This document shows, in pieces, positions 28,520 to 36,838 of a stretch of DNA of 64,000 nt (position 1 is its first letter; each line of letters starts with the position of its first letter). The DNA is from Bacteroidota bacterium. Its GTDB lineage: Bacteria > Bacteroidota > Bacteroidia > NS11-12g > UBA9320. Below the pieces are notes generated by a model. That model was not told where the DNA came from. It ran no database searches and saw only the letters and a program-made list of their open reading frames with translations. Made by a program: the position numbers and the translations under genes. Location: the NCBI GenBank assembly GCA_016124755.1, contig WGNA01000008.1, positions 1 to 64,000 of the forward strand, written 5' to 3'.

Positions 28520-28550
28520 GAGATGCGTTGAAACAACATCTCCATTGAAT
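28520..28550. repeat. REP-like imperfect hairpin, copy 1
   Basis: GAGATG and CATCTC pair around an AT-rich loop, followed by CATTGAAT. A second copy lies at 28575-28605 in the same orientation, next to the transposase-like gene. Confidence 0.55.
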
Positions 28551-28574
28551 TAGTGGCCTTTTAATTTTTTTTAT

Positions 28575-28605
28575 TAGATGGGTTAAAACCGCATCTGGAT
28601 TCAAT
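28575..28605. repeat. REP-like imperfect hairpin, copy 2
   Basis: AGATG and GCATCT pair around GGTTAAAACC, followed by GATTCAAT. Its last bases overlap the stop codon of the REP-associated transposase gene. Confidence 0.55.
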
Positions 28606-29032
28606 TCCCTCCTGCTTCAGCAGGTGGCTCAAAACCTTTCCCTTCCCAAATTCTGCTTTTCTTCCCATGATGTTCTTCCTGATTTTCGATGTACTTTCTC
28701 ACACTATTTATCGCTGATTCAGAAACCGAAACGGCATAATATTCCTGCTGCCATTCAAATTTATCCTGAGTCAACCTGTTTTTGTTGATCCAAAAAGAAG
28801 ATTCCCCTTTGATCAATTGCGTTACTTTTTGAATTGTTTGGTCCGTACCCAGTGAAATCAGACAATGGCAATGATCATCATACCCGTTAACAAAATCAAT
28901 GAAGATGCCTTTTGCTTTGGCATTTTCCCGAATATGATTCCATACAGTTCTTCTTAATTGTTTCGAATCCAAAAATGGATATCGGTTTTTAGTAGCCCAG
29001 ACCAGGTGGACGTAAATCTTATTAAATGGCAT
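28601..29032 (-). CDS. REP-associated tyrosine transposase (IS200-like Y1 HUH, RAYT)
   Basis: 143 residues, typical of TnpA-REP proteins. Start MPFNKIYVHLVWATKNRYPF is the family opening. The HUH metal-binding motif appears as DDHCHCLISL (His-Cys-His), and the catalytic Tyr candidate is in QQEYYAVSVSES. These single-strand nucleases move or maintain REP palindromes. The C-terminal GFEPPAEAGGN is encoded by a palindromic CCTGCTTCAGCAGG (28611-28624), a tail seen in RAYTs whose REP has merged with the gene end. No inverted repeats or second transposase gene, so not a complete IS. Confidence 0.88.
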   Translation of the reverse strand: MPFNKIYVHLVWATKNRYPFLDSKQLRRTVWNHIRENAKAKGIFIDFVNGYDDHCHCLISLGTDQTIQKVTQLIKGESSFWINKNRLTQDKFEWQQEYYAVSVSESAINSVRKYIENQEEHHGKKSRIWEGKGFEPPAEAGGN

Positions 29033-29222
29033 AAATCTAAAGTTTGGTTCATTTATGTTATTTCCACTTTTTACGTTCGAATGCTTTAAGAACTCCGGGC
29101 AAATCTGTCGGTTACCTGATCAATCTTTCTCGCAATTCACATAGGGCGAGCATCACGAATGTTAATCCCGTGGGTTAGTTGCTGATAAAATTACAATGCA
29201 TTTATGGAATTATTGTCAACGG

Positions 29223-29954
29223 TTAAAAAATCTCTTTTAATTCTATCAAATCTCTAATTATAAAATTGGGTTCTATTTCTCTTTCAATATTTGCGACTTC
29301 TTCCGGACTAAAATGAACCGAATCGATGCCGGCATTTCGGCTTCCGATTACGTCGGTTTCGTAGTGATCACCGATATAAATGCTGTTGTGATTTAACGAA
29401 TTAGTGCGCATTAGTGCCGCTTCAAAAACGCGTTTATCAGGCTTTAAAAATCCGGCTTCTTCGGAAGTTATAATGTGTTCGAAAAAATCCATCAGCCCGG
29501 ATCGGTGAAGCTTGGTGTACTGAACTTCTCGAAATCCATTCGTGATTATATGAATCGGATATCGGTCTTTTAAATATTCCAAAATTTCAATTGCGTTGGG
29601 AATTAAATGGGTTTTGAGCGGACTAATACTTAAATATTGTTCATTAATGGTGTCGCATAAAACCTGATTTTCAATTTCCCATTGTGCAAAGAGTTTTACA
29701 AAACGCGTATTACGGAGTGTGAGCCGGTCAATTTCTCCGTTTCTGTATTGATGCCATAAATCGGCATTTAATTTTTCGTAACTGCTGATAAACTCGTCCG
29801 GTGCAGGAGCGCCAAGACTTTCTAATTTGTGTTCGTGATATAATTCGGAAAGTGTTTCACGAGAATTTGTTTCGAAATCCCAAAGGGTGTGGTCAAGATC
29901 AAAAAAAATGTGCTCGTAGCGGCTTTTACGATCAGACGATTTTAAGGAATCCAT
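29223..29954 (-). CDS. HAD-superfamily YjjG-type pyrimidine nucleotidase
   Basis: 243 residues from ATG 29954 (MDSLKSSDRKSRY); an in-frame TTG two codons upstream is possible. HAD motifs: I FFDLDHTLWDF, II IITNGF, III Lys in GFLKPDKRVFE, IV IGDHYETDVIGSRNAG. The cap sequence and length fit YjjG/YfnB, house-cleaning nucleotidases acting on non-canonical dUMP/dTMP-type substrates. Its start lies inside the end of the glycosyltransferase gene (23 bp overlap), so it is the last gene of the upp operon, which fits pyrimidine salvage. Confidence 0.88.
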   Translation of the reverse strand: MDSLKSSDRKSRYEHIFFDLDHTLWDFETNSRETLSELYHEHKLESLGAPAPDEFISSYEKLNADLWHQYRNGEIDRLTLRNTRFVKLFAQWEIENQVLCDTINEQYLSISPLKTHLIPNAIEILEYLKDRYPIHIITNGFREVQYTKLHRSGLMDFFEHIITSEEAGFLKPDKRVFEAALMRTNSLNHNSIYIGDHYETDVIGSRNAGIDSVHFSPEEVANIEREIEPNFIIRDLIELKEIF

Positions 29955-31302
29955 AAGCAATTTTCGTTAGTCGAACAGATAAAGCTACTATATCAATTGT
30001 CATCAAAACAAAAAGAAAAAGCAATACATAGTTTAGTGCTAATTTCCATTTAACAGATTTAATCAATTTCCATCCCCTATAAAAAATTAATAACATTGGG
30101 AATAATGCTGGTAAAATAAAGATGGCCTTTATGCAGCCGAAATCACGATAGTCGTATGCGTACTTGGCGTTAAAGGCTAGCATACCGAGAAAAATACTGA
30201 TTGAAAATAATCCCGCCCAATCTGAATTTTTGATATTTGAAATACGAATATTTCGAATGATTTCCCAGTGGCCTTTTACTAATATAAAAGCCGGAATTAA
30301 ACCAAAAATAAAAAGAAGACGAACAATCCAAAGTCGGGTTGGCTGTTTGCTTTCCCATGAAAACGGATGCTGTAGAAACTGAACATCCCAAAACGAACCA
30401 TATAATTGAGACCAGAAAGATGTGCGGTGTTTCGGAAAATCGATACCGGCTTTACCTTCATTAACATTAATGTTATAGGGCTTTTTCAACATATCAAATA
30501 GTCTGAATCTCAAAAAGCTGTTATCGATGGAACTAATTCCCGGGCGGGCGTAAAAATCATTTCCGTCGTCAAAAAAGGGTGGGAGAGATTTAACATCCAG
30601 ATTGGTTTGAAATGCGTTTCCGTATCGTTCGTAATTAGCTTTATAATGGGAAAACTGAAATAAATAAAGTAAAGCTAAAAGCGGAACCGATAGCACCATC
30701 CATTTCCGGTCTTTTACAGAAAAGAACACGAGCCAGGCATTAAACAATAGAAAAACAGCAAGTCCGCTTCCTTTAAATAAAAAGGCAAATGCTGAAAAAA
30801 TACCGGCAGATAAGATCCATTTAATCTGTTTTTCTCGTAAATAAATTAGAATTGAGGAAAAGGAAATTGTAGCCAATAGAATTACGATAGTATCATTCGT
30901 CCCCTGAATTCCAACTCCGAAAAAGGCCGGACAGATCAGACTAAAAACCATTGCATAGCGAATAAATCTTTCGGAATACCGCAATCGTTTTAGGGTTAAA
31001 AAAATAACGAGAACCGTAATTAACGATATTAGAACGTTCGATTCCTGCATCTGCTGAATAAGTTCCCGTCGGGAAGAAGCACCGGTTAATACAGATAAAC
31101 CTGCATGTGCTTTATAAAACAAAGGAGGTTGAAAACATTCCCAACACGAATCTCTGTGGTCAATTTTTTCGTGGGCGAGAATTCGTAAAACCACCGCTAC
31201 GTGGTCGTCGTTCGATTCATTGTTTACCCAGGCGCTCCATATTCGTCCGGCGGTACCGGCTATCAGGAAAAGGATAAATAAAATCTTTTCGCTTTGTTTC
31301 AC
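29932..31302 (-). CDS. GT-C type glycosyltransferase (ArnT/PMT-like integral membrane protein)
   Basis: 456 residues with about ten hydrophobic segments. The first extracytoplasmic loop carries an acidic pair (NNESNDDHVAVVLRIL), the catalytic feature of GT-C enzymes such as ArnT and protein O-mannosyltransferases, followed by CFQPPLFYKAHAG. These use lipid-linked sugars on the outer face of the inner membrane. The acceptor is unknown. Stop/start overlap with upp (four bases) and with the HAD gene, an unexpected mix of salvage and glycosylation genes in one operon. Confidence 0.8.
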   Translation of the reverse strand: MKQSEKILFILFLIAGTAGRIWSAWVNNESNDDHVAVVLRILAHEKIDHRDSCWECFQPPLFYKAHAGLSVLTGASSRRELIQQMQESNVLISLITVLVIFLTLKRLRYSERFIRYAMVFSLICPAFFGVGIQGTNDTIVILLATISFSSILIYLREKQIKWILSAGIFSAFAFLFKGSGLAVFLLFNAWLVFFSVKDRKWMVLSVPLLALLYLFQFSHYKANYERYGNAFQTNLDVKSLPPFFDDGNDFYARPGISSIDNSFLRFRLFDMLKKPYNINVNEGKAGIDFPKHRTSFWSQLYGSFWDVQFLQHPFSWESKQPTRLWIVRLLFIFGLIPAFILVKGHWEIIRNIRISNIKNSDWAGLFSISIFLGMLAFNAKYAYDYRDFGCIKAIFILPALFPMLLIFYRGWKLIKSVKWKLALNYVLLFLFVLMTIDIVALSVRLTKIAYGFLKIV

Positions 31303-31946
31303 TTCTTTATACCAAAACTCAAATCACCGGCATCTCCGAGTCCGGGAACAATGTATCCTTCATCGTTCAAATGATCGTCGATTGCACCAATCCAGAGCGT
31401 TGCTTCCGGAATGTGGGCGCGAACATAATCAACACCTTGCGGGCTTCCAATTACCGAAACCAGATGCACTTCTCGTGGAGTTCCGTTTCGCAGAAATTGC
31501 TGATACGTGAGTACGAGTGATTGTCCGGTTGCCAACATCGGATCGGTTAAAATAAAAATGCGGTTGTTGAGATCCGGGGAAGCGAGATATTCGACTTCAA
31601 TGGTAAATTCTGTTCGGGAAGTGTGTTTGCGAAAGGCAGAAATATACGCCAGATCAGCCTGGTTGAAAATATTATTCACTCCGGCTTGTAGCGGTAGTCC
31701 CGCCCGAAGAATAGTCGCAATTACCGGTTGCTCACTTAATTTTCGGGTGTTGGAAATTCCGAGTTGTGTTTCGGTTTGAATGGATGAGTAGGGGAGTTGT
31801 TTCGAAATTTCGTAACCGGCAATGGTTCCGTAGCGCTCAATATTTTTTCGAAACCGATATCGGTCTTGCTGCAAATCTTTGTCCCGTAATTCGAGTAAAA
31901 TCTGATTAACGATGGAATCGTGTTTTGAGAAATTGTGTATGTTCAT
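31299..31946 (-). CDS. upp: Uracil phosphoribosyltransferase
   Basis: 215 residues, family length. PRPP-binding loop FILTDPMLATGQSLVLTYQQ is a type I PRTase signature, and the uracil-specific end GYIVPGLGDAGDLSFG is complete. Converts uracil and PRPP to UMP; cytosolic. First gene of a minus-strand operon with the glycosyltransferase and HAD genes, divergent from the DUF4783 gene. Confidence 0.97.
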   Translation of the reverse strand: MNIHNFSKHDSIVNQILLELRDKDLQQDRYRFRKNIERYGTIAGYEISKQLPYSSIQTETQLGISNTRKLSEQPVIATILRAGLPLQAGVNNIFNQADLAYISAFRKHTSRTEFTIEVEYLASPDLNNRIFILTDPMLATGQSLVLTYQQFLRNGTPREVHLVSVIGSPQGVDYVRAHIPEATLWIGAIDDHLNDEGYIVPGLGDAGDLSFGIKK

Positions 31947-31989
31947 TGTGCCTTTCTTTGGTATAATTTCTGCCAGTAAAGTTACCGTT

Positions 31990-32022
31990 GATTTCGGATT
32001 TCATTTACCGCAATCTGAAATC
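31990..32022. promoter_or_regulatory. 11-bp inverted repeat between divergent upp and DUF4783 genes
   Basis: GATTTCGGATT (31990-32000) and AATCTGAAATC (32012-32022) form an 11-bp inverted repeat with one mismatch. It sits between the two divergent starts, 13 bases before the TAACTTTG -7 element, and could be an operator. No regulator is identified. Confidence 0.35.
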
Positions 32023-32034
32023 GGCAATTACCTG

Positions 32035-32042
32035 TAACTTTG
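32035..32042 (+). promoter_or_regulatory. -7 element TAnnTTTG of the DUF4783 gene
   Basis: TAACTTTG is an exact -7 match ending seven bases before the ATG at 32050; the transcript would be leaderless or nearly so. Confidence 0.5.
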
Positions 32043-32049
32043 AACCTGA

Positions 32050-32460
32050 ATGGCAATTAACCGGGCAAAACTTTTACTCGCAACCGCAGTCCTCGGAATC
32101 TTCTCAGCATTCTCCGCCGGAGAGGCTGTGCAACGGGATGTGTTTATCGATATAGAAGTTGCTTTGTCTGTGGGTAATGCCAAAAAACTCTCAGATCTTT
32201 TGAGCAGTAGTGTGGAGTTGGCGTTGCCAGGAGAACAGGAAGGGATTTATTCTAAAGAGCAAACCCTTGTTATTCTCAACCGCTTTTTCAATCGCTATCC
32301 GCCATCTGCTTTTAAAATTGTTCACAAAGGAAATTCTGCGGCCGGTTCCCGATTTGCCGTTGGGGATTACACCACCGGTTCCGACAAAACTTTTCGCGTG
32401 ACCATTTTTGTAAAGAAGTACGGAGAGAGTCATTTAATTCAGGAAATAGAGTTCGAATAG
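32050..32460 (+). CDS. DUF4783 family secreted protein
   Basis: 136 residues. N-terminal hydrophobic signal (residues 7-23), then a short NTF2-like domain: VALSVGNAKKLSDLLSSSVE with YSKEQTLVILNRFF. The end KKYGESHLIQEIEF is characteristic. DUF4783 is Bacteroidota-specific and often precedes nadC, as here with five bases between the genes. Probably periplasmic; function unknown. Confidence 0.85.
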   Translation: MAINRAKLLLATAVLGIFSAFSAGEAVQRDVFIDIEVALSVGNAKKLSDLLSSSVELALPGEQEGIYSKEQTLVILNRFFNRYPPSAFKIVHKGNSAAGSRFAVGDYTTGSDKTFRVTIFVKKYGESHLIQEIEFE

Positions 32461-32465
32461 TTACA

Positions 32466-33317
32466 GTGGATTTTCACGACGAACAAACCCTCCGATTTAT
32501 TCGCGAATCACTCACCGAAGATATAGGTGATGGCGATCATTCAACCTTGGGCTGCATTCCGCACGACTCAACCGGTAAGTCTAAATTACTCTTTAAAGAA
32601 GAAGGTATTGTAGCTGGAATTGAACTGGCTAAAGCGATTCTGCATGAGCTCGATCCCGACATGCATTTCGAACAATTTATGCACGATGGAGACTCGTGCA
32701 AACCCGGGGATATTGGATTTATTGCCACCGGAAGTGTGCATGCATTACTTTCCGGTGAGCGGCTTCTGTTGAATTGTATGCAACGACTTTCCGGTATCGC
32801 AACTCAAACTCACCGGCTCGTTGAACTGATGGGAAATTCCAGATCTAAACTATTAGATACGCGTAAAACCACACCCGGATTTCGCTTCCTTGAGAAGTGG
32901 GCAGTAACGGTTGGTGGTGGCTATAATCATCGAATCGGTTTGTACGATATGGTAATGCTAAAAGACAATCATATTGACTTTGCGGGAGGAATAACCAAGG
33001 CGGTTGAGGCGAGTCGAAATTATCTATTGAACATGGGGCTCGAATTAAAAATTGAAGTGGAAACCCGCAATATCAGGGAAGTAGAGGAAGCTTTGAATTG
33101 CGAGGGAGTCGACCGGATAATGCTTGATAACTTTACTCCGGAAGAAATAGTTGTTGCTTTAAAACTTATCGATGGCAGAGTTGAAACCGAAGCCAGCGGG
33201 GGAATTAATGAAAGCAATCTGGCGGCTTATGCGGCAACTAATATTGACTATATCAGTATTGGTGCGTTGACCCATTCTGTGAAAAGTTTGGATATTAGTC
33301 TGAAGGAAGTGGATTAA
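32466..33317 (+). CDS. nadC: Nicotinate-nucleotide pyrophosphorylase (quinolinate phosphoribosyltransferase)
   Basis: 283 residues with a GTG start, five bases after the DUF4783 stop. N-terminal domain EDIGDGDHSTLG; active-site DTRKTTPGFR; VGGGYNHRIGLYDMVMLKDNH; and EASGGINESNL near the end. Converts quinolinate and PRPP to nicotinate mononucleotide, the third step of de novo NAD synthesis. nadA and nadB are not in the window. Confidence 0.97.
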   Translation: MDFHDEQTLRFIRESLTEDIGDGDHSTLGCIPHDSTGKSKLLFKEEGIVAGIELAKAILHELDPDMHFEQFMHDGDSCKPGDIGFIATGSVHALLSGERLLLNCMQRLSGIATQTHRLVELMGNSRSKLLDTRKTTPGFRFLEKWAVTVGGGYNHRIGLYDMVMLKDNHIDFAGGITKAVEASRNYLLNMGLELKIEVETRNIREVEEALNCEGVDRIMLDNFTPEEIVVALKLIDGRVETEASGGINESNLAAYAATNIDYISIGALTHSVKSLDISLKEVD

Positions 33318-33403
33318 TTCTGTTTTCGGATTTTTCTAAAATATTGGAAGAAGTTCTTTTGATTCTGACAGACTTCTTTGTAATAGCATTTAATGATTTT
33401 GAA

Positions 33404-34920
33404 AACTGCAGGACGGAGCCACCCCTTCCCGGATGGAAGGTACTCGATTCCTGTGATTGGTTCTATTTATTGCGCATAAATAAATACTTAAATTGGAATG
33501 AAAAGGCTGGGGCTATGGCCGCCCCTCCCCGGATGAAAGATAAAATATGCCTTGAGCTCAATCAAATTTTATCAGTATTTTAAGTACTTAATTTTGAATT
33601 GGAACTGCTGGGCAATGGCCGCCCCTCCCCGGATGAAAGATCGTCATTTGGAGGGTTACTCTCAAAAATTCGGACCAGATTAAATACTTATCTAATTGAA
33701 TGATTTTTAGGGTATGAAAAGAAATCCATTTTTCACGCAGAGACGCAGAAGATGGAAGAAAGATTTGAGAGGCGCAGAGATTTGAATGTAGAAGTTCGGT
33801 TGACGCATGAGGATTTTGCCTGAATAGATGATCCGAAATTTTTGCGGGGACAGAGCCACCCCTCCCCGGATGAAAGATAAAATATGCCTTGAGCTCAATC
33901 AAATTTTCTCCATGTTTTAAGTACTTAATCATGTAATGAAACTGCTGGGCTATGGCCGCCCCTCCCCAGACGAAAGATCGTCATTTCGAGGTTGACTCGC
34001 AAAAAATCGGATCAGATTAAATACTTATCTTATTGAATGATTTTTGGGGTATCAAAAGAAATCCATTTTTCACGCAGAGACGCAGAAGATGGAAATTCAA
34101 TTTTAAAAGAGTTGATAGGCGCAGAGATTTGAGCGTAGAAGTTCGGTTGGCGCATGAGGATTTTGCCTGAATAAGTGATCCGAAATTTTTGCGGGGACAG
34201 AGCCACCCCTCCCCGGATGAAAGTTAAAATATGCCTTGAGCTCAATCAAATTCTCACCATGTTTTAAGTACTTAATTTTGAATTGGAAATTCGGGGCAAT
34301 GGCCGCCCCTCCCCGGATGAAAGTTCGGCATTTGGAGGGTTACTCTCAAAAATTCGGACCAGATTAAATACTTATCTTATTGAATGATTTTTGGGGTATT
34401 AAAAGAAATCCATTTTTCACGCTGAGACGCAGAAGATGGGAATTCAATTTTAAAAGAGTTGAGAGGCACAGAGATTTGAATGTAGAAGTTCGGTTGGCGC
34501 ACGAGGATTTTGCCTGAATAGTTGATCCGAAATTTTTGCGGGACAGAACCACCCCTCCCCGGACGAAAGATAAAATATGCCTTGAGCTCAATCAAATTTT
34601 CTCAGCATTTTAAGTACTTAATTTTGAATTGGAAATTCGGGGCAATGGCCGCCCCTCCCCGGATGAAAGTTCGGCATTTGAAGGTTGACTCGCAAAAATT
34701 CGGTTTAGATTAAACACTTATCTTATTGAATGATTTTTGGGGTCTGAATGGAAATCCATTTTTCACGCAGAGACGCAGAAGATGGGAATTCAATTTTAAA
34801 AGATTTGAGAGGCGCAGAGATTTGAACGTAGAAGTTTGGTTGGCGCATGAGGATTTTGCCAGAATAGATGATCCGAAATTTTTGGGGGACAGAGCCACCC
34901 CTCCCCGGATGAAAGATACT
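33404..34920. repeat. Tandem array of roughly 340-bp units
   Basis: Unit starts (GAATGATTTTT) lie at 33698, 34035, 34382 and 34728, giving spacings of 337, 347 and 346 bp; a half unit precedes (33404-33697) and the last is cut short. Each unit contains CACGCAGAGACGCAGAAGATG, split here as CACGCAGAGACG plus CAGAAGATG, then TTTGCCTGAATAGATGATCC and two copies of a GCC(A/G)CCCCTCCCC element followed by GGATGAAAG. Copies are highly similar. Short open frames in several phases arise from the repeat and do not look like genes. Confidence 0.9.
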
Positions 34921-35050
34921 TGATTCTGATTATGTAACGCCCATCGATTAATAATTTAAGTATTTATTTTATTTCTTGATGGAATTCGATTAAGTGTTTA
35001 AGTTAACAATCGCTAGCCTGAATTCATTTCATCGCAACTATCTTTACTCT

Positions 35051-35077
35051 GGGGCGGGGCGGCTTTGTCCCCGCCCC
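35051..35077. repeat. GC-rich perfect hairpin
   Basis: GGGGCGGGG (35051-35059) and CCCCGCCCC (35069-35077) form a perfect 9-bp stem with a nine-base loop, in otherwise AT-rich gene-free DNA. No T-run follows directly, so terminator function is unsure. Confidence 0.6.
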
Positions 35078-35310
35078 GCTCTTAATCTCTGATTTGCAAA
35101 TCGAACCCTCCATAGCAATTCAAAATCCTTAATTATTCCGCTGCCATTTAAGTTTTGCATTTGTCAATCCATGCAGCTTCGACTCTCTCCGCGTGAGACA
35201 TATTTTTATGCACTGATTGTGTGATTTATCCTGAAGTACTCACATTATCTGAACATTTTTCTGCGACGGGAAAAACCTACAATGTCTCTTCGTTTTATTT
35301 CACCGTCTTG

Positions 35311-35585
35311 TTGGATCACTTCCATTTTAGTATTGAAAAGAACAAAATGAATTGTGCGAAGCGTATCCTAAAACAAGATTAGGATCGCGTGGGTGGTCCG
35401 TCGGCAATGCGGAATAATGTCACTTGGTAGAAAATCATGAAAAGTGCTGGTCACTGAGTTCACTACATTTTTAACAAATTAGAAAGGGCGCGGAGGCACC
35501 TTTCTTTCTGACTTGATTTTTAGCGTACTTTAGTGTCAGGAGAAAACTAAGATGAAACATTTTGTACATCCATCCCCAACCGATT
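35311..35585. repeat. Dispersed 270-bp repeat, copy 1
   Basis: Direct repeat of 37785-38055: both begin TGGATCACTTCCATTTTAG, continue through AAAAGAACAAAATGAA and GCGTGGGTGG, AGAAAGGGCGC-like sequence, and end near GTACATC. The two copies enclose the esterase, DUF1648 and folA genes. The rest of 34920-35616 holds no gene I can support. Confidence 0.8.
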
Positions 35586-35616
35586 TAAAATACTGGTGTA
35601 TCCATACAGACAAGAA

Positions 35617-36264
35617 TTAATTCATATCTCGGGCAATCATCTGTTGCAACCGATCTAACTCATTGCGCGGAATTTTGTGTCCGCCTTCGTATTCAAATTC
35701 CTGCCAATCCACATTGTTATCCCTTAACATTTTATACTGTAGCTCCCACATTTCACTTGTCCTGAATGGATCTGTTTGGGAAAAAGCAAGAATTAACTTA
35801 CAGGAACGAAGATTTTCATAACCCGGATTCAGATCGATATCTGGAGGAACGAGTCCGGCCCAGAGAACGAGGTTTACGGGTTTTACTTTTCCATCAGCCA
35901 CCCAGCGACAGGCAGTTGCCGCGCCCTGTGAAAATCCGAGAATGTTAATACGTGCATTTGATGGTAAAGTTGCCAGAAGGTTGTTTAAATAAAATACGTA
36001 ATCGGAAATGTCGGTGAGCCGATCGGTTCGTGTCATCCAACTGGCGCCGACGGGTCCACTGAATCCTTCTGTGTAAAAACGATTGAGTGCTTCCGGACAA
36101 ACAACCGCAATTTTTTCATTCGCCAAAACTTCGAATTTTTGAGAGAATCGTTCTGCATCCTGACCATAACCATGCAGGGCAATCCAGATTTCTGAAGCAG
36201 TTGCCGGATTTCCGTGTGTAAAGTATCGGGCGGTTTTTCGGGTGATGAAATGATTCGCTTTCAC
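35617..36264 (-). CDS. Phospholipase/carboxylesterase-family alpha/beta hydrolase
   Basis: 215 residues if started at GTG 36264 (VKANHFITRKTARYF). A longer frame exists but would run through the start of the divergent DUF1648 gene. Motifs: oxyanion region WIALHGYGQDAERFS, nucleophile GFSQGAATA (GxSxG), acid Asp in FSQTDPF, and catalytic His in YEGGHKIP. Length and motif spacing fit the small serine esterase family. Cytosolic. Its start is only 28 bp from the divergent gene, so promoters must overlap. Confidence 0.85.
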   Translation of the reverse strand: MKANHFITRKTARYFTHGNPATASEIWIALHGYGQDAERFSQKFEVLANEKIAVVCPEALNRFYTEGFSGPVGASWMTRTDRLTDISDYVFYLNNLLATLPSNARINILGFSQGAATACRWVADGKVKPVNLVLWAGLVPPDIDLNPGYENLRSCKLILAFSQTDPFRTSEMWELQYKMLRDNNVDWQEFEYEGGHKIPRNELDRLQQMIARDMN

Positions 36265-36292
36265 TCGGCTTTGTATTAATTTCGGCAAACTA

Positions 36293-36820
36293 ATGGAAAA
36301 GTCTAAACGGAGAAAATCGGGTGTTGCCGGACGACCGAAAATTAAAATCGAAAAAACCCTTTCCGATCGTGTGTTGGAACTCATTTCTTTAGTGGGTTTG
36401 ATCGTTATGATTGTTATTCCGATTGTTCGGTACAACAAGCTGCCGGATCACATTCCGATTCATTTCGGTGCCGACGGAAATGCCAACCGTATTGCCGCCA
36501 AAATTTCAATCTGGATTTTGCCCGCAATCGGTTTGTTTATGTATATTTTATTAACAGCATTAACACGAAGTCCGGAAATGTATAATTATCCGGTAGAGAT
36601 TACGCGAACCAACGCTCATCGTCAGTACAGGCTATCGCAGAGGATGCTTCGGATTATTGCGGTTATCGTGGTGCTTTTTTTAGCGGTGCTTACCTTTCAG
36701 ATTACACAGATTTCCATGAGCGGCGTAACGCATTTAAGTGCAGGATACGCCCTTTTTCTGGTGGGTTCGATTGTGCTTACCGTGGTAGTTTACGCATTCA
36801 TTTCCATGCGTTTGAAATAG
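36293..36820 (+). CDS. DUF1648 domain membrane protein
   Basis: 175 residues. Basic N-terminus (MEKSKRRKSGVAGRPKIKI), then DUF1648 with the signature LPDHIPIHFGADGNANRI after the first membrane helix (residues 32-50). Further helices at about 70-92, 117-138 and 148-170. DUF1648 is found in SdpI-type immunity proteins and in many uncharacterised membrane proteins; this short stand-alone form has no assigned role. A possible -7 element (TAATTTCG, 36277-36284) ends eight bases before the ATG. It is followed by folA after 18 bp. Confidence 0.8.
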   Translation: MEKSKRRKSGVAGRPKIKIEKTLSDRVLELISLVGLIVMIVIPIVRYNKLPDHIPIHFGADGNANRIAAKISIWILPAIGLFMYILLTALTRSPEMYNYPVEITRTNAHRQYRLSQRMLRIIAVIVVLFLAVLTFQITQISMSGVTHLSAGYALFLVGSIVLTVVVYAFISMRLK

Positions 36821-36827
36821 AAGTTTT

Positions 36828-36835
36828 TACTTTTG
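36828..36835 (+). promoter_or_regulatory. -7 element TAnnTTTG of folA
   Basis: TACTTTTG is an exact match ending three bases before ATG 36839. It indicates an own, leaderless promoter for folA within the intergenic gap and argues against the in-frame TTG at 36833. Confidence 0.5.
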
Positions 36836-36838
36836 AAC

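Noticed and set aside
28601-29032. Complete IS200/IS605 insertion sequence
   Set aside because: The protein is of REP-associated type; there is no tnpB and no recognisable left end.
33404-34920. CRISPR array
   Set aside because: Repeats are about 340 bp long without short spacers and there are no cas genes.
33588-34923. Several 60-115 codon open frames on both strands
   Set aside because: They repeat with the 340-bp tandem unit, exist in several phases at once and lack protein-like conservation; they are by-products of the repeat.
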